From Cristatella mucedo (Eukaryota; Bryozoa; Phylactolaemata; Cristatellidae), in NCBI GenBank assembly GCA_009760855.2, contig WPIO01000006.1:5620001-5684000 (forward strand): a DNA stretch of 64,000 bases. The letters are read 5' to 3'. Positions 52,390 to 63,345 of this stretch are shown piece by piece (positions within the stretch are counted from its first letter, which is position 1; each line of letters starts with the position of its first letter). Below the pieces are notes generated by a model. The model was given only the letters and a program-made list of their open reading frames with translations, ran no database searches and was not told where the DNA came from. A program made the position numbers and the translations under genes.

Positions 52390-54980
52390 GTTTGCTTCCT
52401 CAGTTCGCGGTCGGACTTCGAGCTAGTTTTATGCCGTTCTGGCATAGTCCTCTGCTTTAAGGGTACAAGTGTGTACCTGGAGCACTCGGTAAACTATTTG
52501 GGCACTCTGCAGTGACTAAAGAACCAATACTCTAATCAGGCCTCATGCCCTAGGCTGTAGCTCTACGAAAATATTTTATTCGGAAACTATATTTTCAGTC
52601 GCTTAGCCTCCTAATATCAACTTCGCAACACTTGAAATTATCCTAGCCCCAAATTCAGTTCTTCTCTAGAAAGCTTTTTTGAAGGTTTCGGAGGTCTACC
52701 CAATTGTGAAACATTTCGCTAGCTTTATAAGTACAAGCTGAATTGCTGCTTCAAATATTGATCGCCAGAGTCACTTTCCGCCTTCCTTCCGGGGGGATGA
52801 GAGCTGCTTTCCGCAGAATTCCGGCCTCAGCGCATTCGCTCTTCATTCGCTGACATTTAGCCCATGGGTTGCCACTAATGATTTCCAAGAGTCCAGATTA
52901 ATCAAACACATCCGTGCATATGGCTAAATCTGGGTTCATTTCTTCAATGCTAACTTTGTAGTATTTTGAGTTATTTCCCACCTTATTTCTTAAAGCTATT
53001 TTTCTTTTCTTAAAAGCCGAGAACCCTGCTTCATAAAAATCAAGTACTTTTTCAACGCTTTCTGTCTGCCTGTTACGTTACTCGTCTTCATTTCTTGTGC
53101 CTGCTGAGAAATCCTTGGCAAAATTTCTGCGATCAACTTAACCGTATCAATTGGCGAAGGCTGATTGGTAGCTTCTGCTCTTAAAAAATAAAAACAATGC
53201 ACTATTTGCGTAGCACTCTACCGGAAACTACTACCTTTAATCTCTTTTCCGGTGCTTCACAGCTCGTAACAAGAGAAGCAATAACCCACAGTTCATAAAA
53301 AAAGGGTATCCTGCTTATACCAGTATGCACAGGCACTCAGTTGTCATGTTAAGACATGAATGATAAAGCACACAAAAGACTAGTGGCTTCTGTTTATTAG
53401 GAGCCGCAGTTAGTAGCCAATCGTGCAAAAGTAAGCAAAGCGCACGAGGAAATGACTGCTTAACTGAGGCGCTATATAAAAGAATTGCCACTGTGTCGGT
53501 TTCATGCGTCGATGTACCGGCTGGCTCCATCGCTGCTGCATAGACGTCACCCGCTTATGCTGAGCACGAGATTTCGCTGTCACTTATTCTCGCCGGCCGC
53601 GACATATTCAACTTTTTTTCGTTATCGGCTACGAAATTAATTACTTAGGCAGGCGACAGTAGCTTCACCGGAAGAAATACCCCTTCGGCCTGCAGAGCGA
53701 CAGTGTACGCGTGGCACGCCCACGAAATCCTCTCCAGTAAGGGTGGGGCACTCTACGCGCATGCGTGCGTAGTGCCGACCCGACGCCCTCATCGTACCGT
53801 TGCTAAGAAGGCCGAGCGCCGCTGAGCGCAACGAGCAGCACTGTCGAGGAAACCACTTTGAAAAAAGCGCAAAGCATTATGTCGACATTGCGGTTGGCAC
53901 GATTGGCGACGCCATCGGGCTCAAATATAAATTCACGTAATTATCCGCCGACCGGCAGATCGTAGCCAAAATAGGCCATTCTAGCGAGGCTTCCTCCGTA
54001 TGTGCTGGCTAGTTTGGAAGTCGTGTGTGAATCCAGTTGCGTGTGCTTTTCACGCTGCATTTCTTGCTGCTCACGAGCCTTCTGAGCTATCTGCGCTATC
54101 TTCTATCTTCTCCAACAGTCAGCCTTTCGTTCAACGTCAACGCGACTCAGCAACGCGACTCAGCAAGCAGGCTGGCGTGATTAGAAAGACCCGAACTTCG
54201 CACTGCTGCTGACGCGCTAGTGGCTGCAGCGGCGGCGCGATGGGGCAAGGTGAAGTCATTATTTAAAGCTTTGAGGCGCGGAGACTGACTTACTTTCGTG
54301 AACTTCCGCCATCGCTAAGGACCGGTTGGTAAAGAGACGTAGTCAGTCAATTATACGGTAGCTAGCTTAAGCTCGTGAAATATCACTGGACATTTTAGTG
54401 CTGCGTTGCGACACGGGTCCGAGTGCTCGCTGACCGAGCGGTGAGCCCTGCCTTGCTGGTGAGGCCTGTCTGCTATTGTCGGGCAAGGAGTCCATACCAG
54501 GACGCCTGGGTCGTCAAGTGCTCGCTTGAATCTTGCCTCCAGCCTCTTTCTGATTTTTTTGACAATAATTTCGCAATTTTGAGGCATTATTCTCAGAGCT
54601 TTTTTTACAGCATCCTCGGCTTCTTCTTCTTTAGTTTCTTCCAGATGTCGAGTTTGTCGGATACGGATACGGATACGACATTTCCGCTGAGTTGCGGCAC
54701 TGAGTGGCTGTCCTCATTGCTTGATTTGCAGGTTGTTTTCAGAGATTGCGACGCTCATACTCTTCTAGCTCATGTTCTCCTTTCTTGTTTCCAATTCACT
54801 ATTTGCGAAAACTCGCTTGCACGCAATGGCCGGCGAAAACCCCAGGTTTAACATGAAAATCGGAATTCACCCGTGAGAAATCGCGGAAAACTCCAGCTTT
54901 GCTTTTGAAAGCAGTTACTGGGTGTCCGCTGACCTTTCTGGTAAGCCTGCCGTACTGGCTGATAAGATATAAGATTAAAC
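52390..54980. other. No gene established; CpG-rich part at about 53580-54460
   Basis: A plus frame at 54423-54851 contains MSSLSDTDTDTTFPLSCG just after a ttcttccag that looks like an acceptor, and ttgcag|gttg lies downstream, so an exon is possible but unsupported by any family. The minus frame at 52996-53202 is also unrecognised. Confidence 0.3.
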
Positions 54981-54984
54981 ATAA

Positions 54985-55095
54985 TTCATTCACATAGCTC
55001 TTCAAGAGAACTTAACCTGTATTCAGGCGCTTCAAATATGCCTCGGAGCTCGAGTCCACCACCTCAGCCAGACGTTGGTCGGTTCGAAGTTAGCG
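54985..55095 (-). repeat. tRNA-headed SINE (type 1)
   Basis: attcattcacatagctcttc, agaacttaacctgtattcag, gcgcttcaaatatgcctcgg, then ctcgagtccaccacctcagc, the reverse complement of tail and B-box region. Confidence 0.78.
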
Positions 55096-55474
55096 TTCTT
55101 AGTTAATAGAGCAAAATTGTAACAACAGGGAGCACTATTTCAAAGTCACGTTTCACAGTTTTCTCAGGAAAAGATATTCATTCTATACTTACGAAACTCA
55201 TTCCTTTGCGCCAGGTAGGGAATCAGCATTGGTTTGCGTTAACAGGACTTACAGACCTCGATGTAATGATCATCTTAAAATTTATAGTAGCTACAAAGTA
55301 AGCCCTGCGAAGAATTATGGTTGGATTATTATTATACATCTCCTTGGATCACACAAAGTACGCGCAGCAAGAAAGGTTCAATTTTAAATATGAGATTACA
55401 TATTGCTACTACATTTGCAGATAAGAAAATTATCTCCTCTGTCCATTTTTAAAATGACTATTGCTGTACCATCG

Positions 55475-55645
55475 TAGTAGTACACTAGGTAAGGTGGTTG
55501 CTTTCCACGGCCTCGGTCCCGAGGTCGTGAGTTCAAATCCTATGGTGTGCGATCCTTTATCGCCACTGCAAGCGGTGGTGATAGCCGTAAAGGCGCTTCT
55601 GTCGCTATAAAAAAAGAGGCTGTTAAATCAGCTAATATTTTTCTT
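55475..55645 (+). repeat. tRNA-headed SINE (type 2), well preserved
   Basis: Head aggtaaggtggttgctttcc, anticodon-arm-like cggcctcggtcccgag, B box gagttcaaatccta, then gatcctttatcgccactgca, ggtggtgatagccgtaaagg, and the end gaggctgttaaatcagctaa. Useful as the reference copy for type 2. Confidence 0.88.
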
Positions 55646-55807
55646 TTTAGCATTCCAAGGCCATATTGCATTGCTAGCGTGGCGTCATTTTTAGATGTAG
55701 TAACATACTAAGAAGCGAATTAACCAGGTAACTAATCTCGCCTACTACAGGTTTTCAGGCCCGTGAAAGATCGGGTAAATTTTCATGTGTTGAACTACAA
55801 TGCAGGC

Positions 55808-56365
55808 AATAATAATAACAATACATTAGATACAGCACCCTCCAAAGAACTCAATCTCTTTCTAGACGATTACAAATTAAAAATATAAATATGCAGCCAA
55901 TGAAGCACGATTGAATGGATATTGGTAGCATGCTCAATAAGCAACCAGAATAACATGGTTAGAGGTGAAATGCACGGGGTCAGCATGCAAGTGTGGTTAG
56001 TGGCAACATGTAACAGTGTCAGCGCATATAAGCACATAAAAAACAAATCACAGGGACCCACTAAAGGCTGTCGTAACTAGATGCTTTTTTATTATTTTTG
56101 TTAAATGTGGACAAGTTAGGAGACGTCGTGATGCAGGTCGAGAGTGAGTTCCAGGCTTTGGGAGCATGCGAACTAAATGCATGGTCTCCAAAGGATTTGA
56201 GGTTTGTACGAGGTATTGGTAGACTGTTGGATTCCGAAAAGTGGGTGGTACGATGCTTGGCCTGGTGGACGGAGTAGATCAGATAGGTAGGCTGGAGCCG
56301 AAAATGAAGGGCACTGAAAGTGAGTGACAAAACCAATACAATGCAGGCGTCCCAGAAGGCTGACA
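55808..56365 (-). mobile_element. LINE family A 3' copy
   Basis: Minus strand: HQAKHRTTHFSESNSLPIPR, TNLKSFGDHAFSSHAPKAWN, SLSTCITTSPNLSTF, then 3' UTR and hairpin next to ataataataacaata at the left end. Confidence 0.9.
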
Positions 56366-56564
56366 CAAACGCCATTGTCTACTAGCCCTGACCATCAACC
56401 AAAACGTTTGAATGGCCTTCATTGTCTGCCGAAGAAGAAACGTATATATCTGTGCTTATGTCTGTTATAGATCTAAACGGCCCATAATTCTTCGCAGCAT
56501 TACAAGCATACTCCCAAGTCTGCACTACACAATGTCCGTCTCCGAAGAAGAGACGGTAGACAAC

Positions 56565-56820
56565 GCCGCACCATCTTGCCGCTGCAATCTTCGTGCGTTA
56601 GGGCAGGACGAAATTTCTCGCTTTAATAAATAAGGAACCAGTAGGTGAAACTCGATGAAGAAGTGAAATGTTTAAAAAGAAATACCCTAGTTGAATTATG
56701 CGTGCCCTGGGTCTCTGGCTCCGGATCTGGCTCCGGAAGTTCTGGTCGTGGAAGGCATAGCTGCGCCATCTTGCCTCGTGACGGAAGGTCGTTCTTGCTT
56801 TAATTAATAGGAATGAAAAA
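56565..56820. repeat. Diverged direct repeat
   Basis: gccgcaccatcttgcc...ctttaataaataagg near 56565-56637 recurs as gctgcgccatcttgcc...ctttaattaatagg near 56760-56812. Between them is a short ggctccggatctggctccgg duplication. Confidence 0.55.
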
Positions 56821-56829
56821 GGCTGATGA

Positions 56830-58985
56830 TATTTTTTGCTCTTAGCTGCAAGCTTGAGAAAGCCTACAAAAGATCAGGATTGACCGTCCATCGTTAGGCT
56901 TGCGAAGACCGCTGTCGATCATACCATATGATCCTGGCAAAGGCCAAATCTAGCTTCTACAAAAATATTGTAGAACCTCAATAGATACTCAATACAAAAA
57001 TGCTGCTGTCTACCATCAGCCATCTCCCTAAACGCTCCCAGGTTATCAACCTACCAAGTGATCCTTTCGGTGACCTAGCCGATCTTATCTCTAGCTTCTT
57101 CGTCAGCAAGATGGACAAGATTGGAGAGCCCGTCCCTGAGTATATGGCATTCCTTCTAGACCCTTGTCCCTCAATTACATTAACACTGGACTCATGTCCA
57201 TCAAATCCGTACACTAACTACCTCAATGTCTACATTCAAGGAGGCCACGAGTGACCGTATCACGAAATGTATCTCCTAGTCAGAGAAGACTACTAGTGTC
57301 CTAGACACTATTCGAGCTGTCTTGCTTCTACGATGCTTAGATTTTCTGGTGCCATGCATAACTACCATAATAAATATGTCCTTGGCCTTAGGTCAGGTTC
57401 CTGCACCTTTCAAAAAGGCTGTTGTGAGGCCACTAATTAGGAAACAACGATAGATCTGGAGGACTTAAGCAGCTTCCAGCTACTCTTCCTTCTCGCATTG
57501 CTACCATAGACACTAAAACGAGTTGTGGCAGACCAGCTGAACTCTATACTGAGATCTCAAACCAAGCAAGTAAGTTCAAGTCTGGGTTTGAGCTCATCAC
57601 TCCACAGAATCAACAATGTTTAGGGCGTAAAATGACCTTCCCACAAATGCAGACTTGGGTAAAGTCTCTCTGCTTGTTTTGCTTGATATTTTGGCGTGCA
57701 TTTGATGCTATTCATCGCACAGTCTTTCTTGAGCGTCTCGAATCTCGCCTTGGCATCAATGGCACTGCAATGCAATGGTCCGTGTCCTATCTCAGTGGAA
57801 TACTCAATAATACTGATGTGAACAGGCAAAGATCATCCGAGGAACCACTTAAGTCCGGGGTACCTCGGGGCTGTATGCTTGGTCCCGTTCTTTTCGCGGT
57901 TTATACTCTCCCTCTTGCCGATGTGACTGCCAAGCACAATCTAGGCTTTCACTTCTATGCAGATGACTCTCAGTTGTACGTGTGCTTTGATCCCTCCCAG
58001 CCCTCTAGTACATCGAATTCTTTCAACTCCCTTGCTGCATTTATTGATGACGTCTGCAGATGGATGACAGCCAACTGTCTTAAATTGGATGAAGACAAAA
58101 CCAACTTACTAGTTATGAGAAAACCAAGTATGATTCAGAAATTCGAAAACGCGACGCTTGAAATTGGCTCCGCCAGCATATTTTCTGGTAAATCTGCACG
58201 TAATCTAGATGACCTGTTCCAAAGTGACCTGTCATTAGATGACCACGAATCAGCTAAACAGTCAAGTCTGCCTACTTTCAGCTACACAATATTTCCTAAA
58301 TTCGTGCTTGTTTAGACTGGGATACCACATCCAAATTGAGTCAATGAATTTGTGACATCCCGCCTCGACTTTTGGAACTTACTGCTTGCTGGTCTTTTAC
58401 AATTAGGCGCTTACAGTTGGTGCAAAACTTTGCAACTAGGCTCATCTGCCGCGAGCAACGCAATTGCCGCATCTCACCATCTTTTGCCGACCAGCACTGG
58501 CTCCCAGTCAAACAGCGCGTCGACTTTAAGGTTCCGCCAGTTACTTTTAAGTCCCTACATTCTCTGGTTCCAGCCTACCTATCAGAACTACTCCCACACT
58601 AGGCGGAAAATCGTACAACTTGCTGTCCTGACTCGATTCGCTTAGCCATACCTCGTACTTACCTCGAAGCCACTGGAGACCGTGCCTTTAGTTTGAATGC
58701 TCCCAAAGCCTCTACCTCACCACCGACGCAAGCCACAGCATGCCCTGGCGTGATGACATTTAAAAGAAAGCCTAAAACGTACCTTTTTTATTACAGTATT
58801 TGGTCGTTCTTTGTGATGGGTTCTTCGGGTGCATGTACCTGCTTACATTATGCCTGCTGCTTTCGGATGTTATCACAAATTATTTGGTAAGGCTTTTTAT
58901 ACAACATCTGTAAAGTGCCTAAAAAGAGAATTAGTTCTCTGGTGGTGCTATACAAATGTATTAATTTTGTTATCATTAATTGCTC
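56830..58985 (+). mobile_element. Longest LINE copy in the window, with reverse transcriptase
   Basis: In order: AKSSFYKNIVEP; LLSTISHLPKRSQV and LADLISSFFVSKMDKI; LALGQVPAPFKKAVVRPLI; the 57632-58315 frame with FDAIHRTVFLERLESRLGI, SGVPRGCMLGPVLFAVYTL, GFHFYADDSQLYV (the Asp-Asp catalytic box) and CLKLDEDKTNLLVM; then the C-terminal region and a hairpin tail at 58908-58985. Motif set and order are those of CR1/L2-type non-LTR reverse transcriptases. Stops and frameshifts before and after the RT core make it inactive. No endonuclease domain is visible, so it is 5'-truncated. Confidence 0.93.
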
Positions 58986-59044
58986 AAGCCTGCAGCCATT
59001 AATTCACGACAACTAAAACTATTTGCTGCTTTAATAATAAAAGT

Positions 59045-59820
59045 ACGAATATCAATAATAGAGTGCTATTAAAACGCCTCACGGAACTGAATATTTATCA
59101 ATGCGCTTCGCAAGAAAGAAATACAGGAAATGCAATAAATGCCGGAAAGAAAGCTTTCTACCGACCGCTTCGTGTAAGCGTGCGCAGTGCAAGCATGCAT
59201 AAAAAGCAAAACGTCGAAAGAAAAGAAATTTCTCCTGATAAGCAAGTAATATGAGGAACAGGTGGTTTTTAGCTTCTTTTTAAATGTCTTTAAGTAAGGG
59301 AACGTCGCGACGTCAGTTGCGAGACGACAGTGATGGTGGTGAGTTCCAGGCTTTGGGAGCATGCGAACAAAATGCATGGTCACTAAAGAGTTTCAGATTT
59401 TTTGAGGCACGGCTGCACGACTTGAATCAGAGGAGCGGATGAAGTACGTCGCAAAGCACGGCGAGATAATAGATCGGGTGAGTAGTAAGCAGCCAGAGTA
59501 AGATAACGAGAGAAGCTAAAGGCGAGTAACAGTATCTTCGAAGTCGATACGCTGCTTGATGGGAATCCAGTGCAGCTGTTGGTGAGAAGTGGCGGCGGCA
59601 CGTTGCAGTCGTGCCGTGAACGGTAGAGCCAGAGCTGCAGAGTTGTGCACCAACTGCTTGCGTCTAATAGCGGAGACAGGAGAGAAAGCTGAGAGCGGCG
59701 AATGTAGCAGACGTCACAGACAGGCAGCGAGGAATGCACGAACCAGTTTGGCAGCGTTATCTTTGCATTCTCCAAGATAGGGCCAAACTTGCGAGTGCAG
59801 GCCGACGACCAGGCAGACGC
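59045..59820 (-). mobile_element. LINE 3' copy, tail-to-tail with the previous element
   Basis: Minus strand: diverged RT C-terminus around 59383-59832 (SLLSPLLDASSWCTTLQL region) and SHAPKAWN near 59340, with the tail at 59045-59110 (cctcacggaactgaatattt). It is older or from another subfamily than the 55808 copy. Confidence 0.78.
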
Positions 59821-60814
59821 ATACGAAAGCAAAAACTGAAGTTCAAGCTGAAAGCGAATGCGAACGCTTTGAAACGCCGCAGACTTCGCGGCGGCTTATC
59901 ATTAGCGCATTCTATTTTGGAACGCCGCCTCCACTTGGCCGCCGCTACGGAAAGATTTTTTTGGGCGGGGTAGGGTCAGGGTTCTCGCAAAAAAGTAGTT
60001 CGCAAAAAATTACATGCGAAGTGACTGCGCCGATCTTTAGGTCTATGGTCAGTGTATTTTCCTCGCTCACCCGACCCGGATTTCGGGGAAGGCCGCCGTC
60101 GTCGCCGCGACGCTCCGCCGGCGACTGACCCCGGCGAGTCACTCCAGGGTGCGTGTGCACCGGCCGCTCAATCCGCTATAAGCGGCTGCTCCACGTTCTT
60201 CTATATACGGACTACTTACTCATTTGACTGGGCCATAACTGGCGGGGGCTGTCTATGTTACGGAGGAATTGCAGGACAAATTGGCAAACATTGGAGTTTG
60301 TTTTCAACTTTTCATTTTTAAAGAAAACCTTATTAGATATGCAACCCCAAGTTTAGGCGATTAATAAGTGACAAGAACATAGCGGATAAAGTTATTTTTG
60401 AAGACATGTTTACAGCGGAAGTAGTACGTCGAGCTCAATAGTGTGAGTTTCTGCGAATACGATGCAAACGGCGTGGCGTGTCTTTGGTGAATTTTGTAAA
60501 TAAATGCTACTGAGCGCTAACAGGACACCAGGCCTTCACTTGAAACTCAGAAAAAAGCGTATAATTTTATTTTCAAAATATTACCACGCTCCTTCGAAGT
60601 GAACTCTCCGACTGGTAGTTATAATAATCCAAAAGTGTCAAGCTAGGCTTCACCAATTGTGTTAAATCAGCACGCGGCATTGAAGCCACAATGATGAATG
60701 TATATTCAGAGCAAGTTTCTTAAGAGCTAGCATCTCCTGCACATTGCTTGAGTTGGCCTTACTCCATTTTCCACTCTCGCACCAAAAACAAGTGAATGGT
60801 GTATGCATAGCACG
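59821..60814. other. Unassigned, GC/CpG-rich at about 59860-60200
   Basis: A plus frame at 60052-60321 ends in YSFDWAITGGGCLCYGGIAG with no family I can name. A promoter or first exon of a further gene is possible, but nothing proves it. Confidence 0.3.
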
Positions 60815-61052
60815 GACCTGTGATTCGTCCTTCATTTGCTTAGGCGTGCTGACATTGTGCACAGCGGCCACTAACCACATTTGCATGCTAACCCTGTGCA
60901 TGTCACTCCTAACCATGTTATTCATGTTGATGAAGCATGATATTACTCACCATTCAATCGCGTTTCCCTTTGCAGTAAATGTAAAGCGCCTAGAAAGAGA
61001 TTTAGTCCTCTGAGGGTGCTTTATCAAGTGCATTACTATTGTTATTATAACC
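60815..61052 (+). repeat. LINE family A 3' tail
   Basis: gtgattcgtccttcatttgc, cacatttgcatgctaaccct, catgtcactcctaaccatgt and the hairpin gtaaagcgcctagaaagaga with a TTATTGTTATT end. Confidence 0.9.
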
Positions 61053-61859
61053 AAAAGCATGCAGTGCAAATCAGCAGCCTACTCGGCATACTACTCAAGG
61101 TGGTGAGGCTGTCTCGATAGATCCGATCACTCCTTGCAATTGGGCAATTATATTCGACTGTCGAATAATTAATAATAAAATATTCGACGGCAAATAAGCC
61201 AGTGAAGAGTCAACTGGTTTGTGGCTACGTGAGGCCAGCAGCCGGCCAATAAAAAAAGGATCGCTAGTACCGATCAACCTTGAAGAGCATGGTTCCATAC
61301 ATTCTGTCAGTGTCCAGAGTCGCAGAGATTCCTTTTAATTTGCGGAAAAACTTCAAAAGATGCCCGTTATTAAGCGCAGACTTAAACGCCGCTTTGAGAA
61401 GTCTGGATCTGATGGATATCTAATCTATTTCAAAGCCTTTCTTCAAATCTACATCCAGAAGCTTGAAAAAGCAACGGGATCTTTTCTCACTAAAAAGCGA
61501 AGTCCTGTCAGTCAGACCCAAACAGCTTTAATAAGATGGTAAAGAATTTGCTGGCCAATTCTGAAAGGTCACACTCCACAGATATTAACGACTCGGCCGA
61601 CAAATTTTCAGCATTCTCCATTAAAAAATTGTGCACATTCGTGCCTCCATAATTATTGAGTCGCAACCGGTGATATTCCTTAAGAGATTTTCCGATGTTT
61701 CTGCATGCGATGTGGCTGCCTTAATAAGGTCTATTAAAAAGAGCTCGTCTCCTGAAGATCATATGTCATCCTCTCTGAGGTCTGTACTGATAGACAAACT
61801 TAGCCCAGCCATCACCGACATTTTGCAATGTTTCCCTAAAATAAAAGAAGCTGTATAAA

Positions 61860-62010
61860 AAAAATATAATTCATTTATATAGCGCCCCAAGAGAACTTAA
61901 TCTCTTTTCAGGCGCTTCACATATGCCTCTGGGCTTGAGCCCACGACCTCAGTAAGACCTTGGTCGGGGCGAGCACCTTAACCGCTAGACCAAACCAGCT
62001 TGTACCCAAG
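61860..62010 (-). repeat. tRNA-headed SINE (type 1) nested in the LINE
   Basis: ttcatttatatagcgcccca, agagaacttaatctcttttc, gcgcttcacatatgcctctg, cttgagcccacgacctcag, and the A-box region ccttaaccgctagaccaaac at the far end. Complete head and tail. Confidence 0.9.
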
Positions 62011-62529
62011 TCCTTCAAATTGATCATAGACGAATATTTAAAAAACATGGTTTACTCACAGAGGCCCCTAGCAAACTATCGCCGAATTCCCTTCTTTCTT
62101 TTTTTTGTCACAGATTCTCCAAAAAATTGTGGCTACGCAGCTGTTGGTATGGAAAAAGTAAAATTTCAAGCAATTTCAAATCGCGGTTCAAGCGGCTGCA
62201 CTCAACTAAAACTGCTCACCTTCGTGTAAGCAATCGCATTCTATGCAGTACAAATGACGGGAATGTCACGGCCATGTCGCTGCTAGATTTATCAGCCACC
62301 TTCAACACTATTGATCCCTATGTCTTACTTGAATGATTGAGAACATCGATCAGCCTGGCAGACTAGGCACTGTTTAAATCGTACTCGTCAGATCGTGTTC
62401 AACCCGTATCGTGTAGGGGGTCAGGTCTCATCCACCAGACCTGTCACCCGTGGGGTCTCACAAGGGTCAAGTCAATCACTTTAATGCTGACGATACTCAG
62501 CTGAACATTTCGTTTGAACCTTCGGAATA

Positions 62530-62680
62530 TATAACTTAATTCATTTGTATAGCACCCTAAGAGAACTAAATCTCTATTCAGGCGCTTCACATATGCCTCT
62601 GGACTTGAGCCAACGACCTCAGCCAGACCTTGGTCGGGGTGAGCACTTTAATCGCACGACAAAACTAGCTCGGGATGTGC
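62530..62680 (-). repeat. tRNA-headed SINE (type 1) nested in the same LINE
   Basis: Same order as the copy at 61860-62010 with moderate divergence (tagcaccctaagagaactaa; ttgagccaacgacctcagcc; ctttaatcgcacgacaaaac). It lies directly after the LINE YADD-type box. Confidence 0.9.
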
Positions 62681-63167
62681 TTCTGCGACTGAAACTGAAT
62701 GCTTGCCATGCTGACATTCGGTCATGGATTTCGGCAAATTAAGTCAAACTTGATGACGATAAAACTAAACTGCTACTCGAAGGACATCTTAAACGTGTGG
62801 CTGCACTAAAAATCTTTGCTCTTGCAATATGTGATGCTGTTGTGGCACCATCACGGTAAGATCGGAGTTTTGGTGTCGTCTTCAACAGCTGCCTAAATTT
62901 TGAAAGCTTTCATCAAAGACTGTTTCCACAGCTACCATTTAAGTCCGATCCTTATCTAAGATTAGGGTTTTTCTTCCACGATGGCATGTAAACAATTTAA
63001 CTAGCTTTATGCTTCTCTTTCGGCTAGATTATTGTATTTCCATTTTGGTCGAGCTACCGAAAAAGCTATTAGGACACTGCAGCGTGTGATGAATGTAGCT
63101 GCAAGGCTAGCATATAAATTCCAGAGGTATGACCTTTTGTCTCCTCTGATGAAAATAAATAAAAATT

Positions 63168-63345
63168 GTAGCTGATTAAATAGCCTCTCATCTATAGCGA
63201 CAGAAGAGCCTTTACGGCTATCACCACCGCTTACTGCAGCAATAAAGGATCGCCCACCGCAGGAATCGAACCCACGACCTCGGAACCGAGGTCGTGAAAG
63301 CAGCCGCCTTACTTAGTGTGCCATGAAGGCTCGCCAAAGCTTAAA
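63168..63345 (-). repeat. tRNA-headed SINE (type 2)
   Basis: tagctgattaaatagcctct, cgacagaagagcctttacgg, ctatcaccaccgcttactgc, aataaaggatcgcccaccgc, aatcgaacccacgacctcgg, and head end tgtgccatgaaggctcg. It separates two LINE segments. Confidence 0.88.

Larger units (their letters stand above)
61330..63167 (+). mobile_element. Degenerate LINE with two nested SINEs
   Basis: FLKRFSDVSACDVAALIRSI and SSSPEDHMSSSLRSVLIDKL (61631-61858) precede the RT. LANYRRIPF and LDLSATFNTIDPYVLLE (near 62060-62336) are RT motifs, and ADDTQLNISFEPS near 62490-62520 is the catalytic box. LGVVFNSCLNFES-like text follows near 62870. Type 1 SINEs at 61860-62010 and 62530-62680 interrupt it exactly between these parts. 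Confidence 0.87.

Noticed and set aside
52108-52515. Possible repeat protein of PAPGPAF or SLLQVRL units
   Set aside because: Open only because the DNA unit is 21 nt; no gene context and equal openness on both strands.
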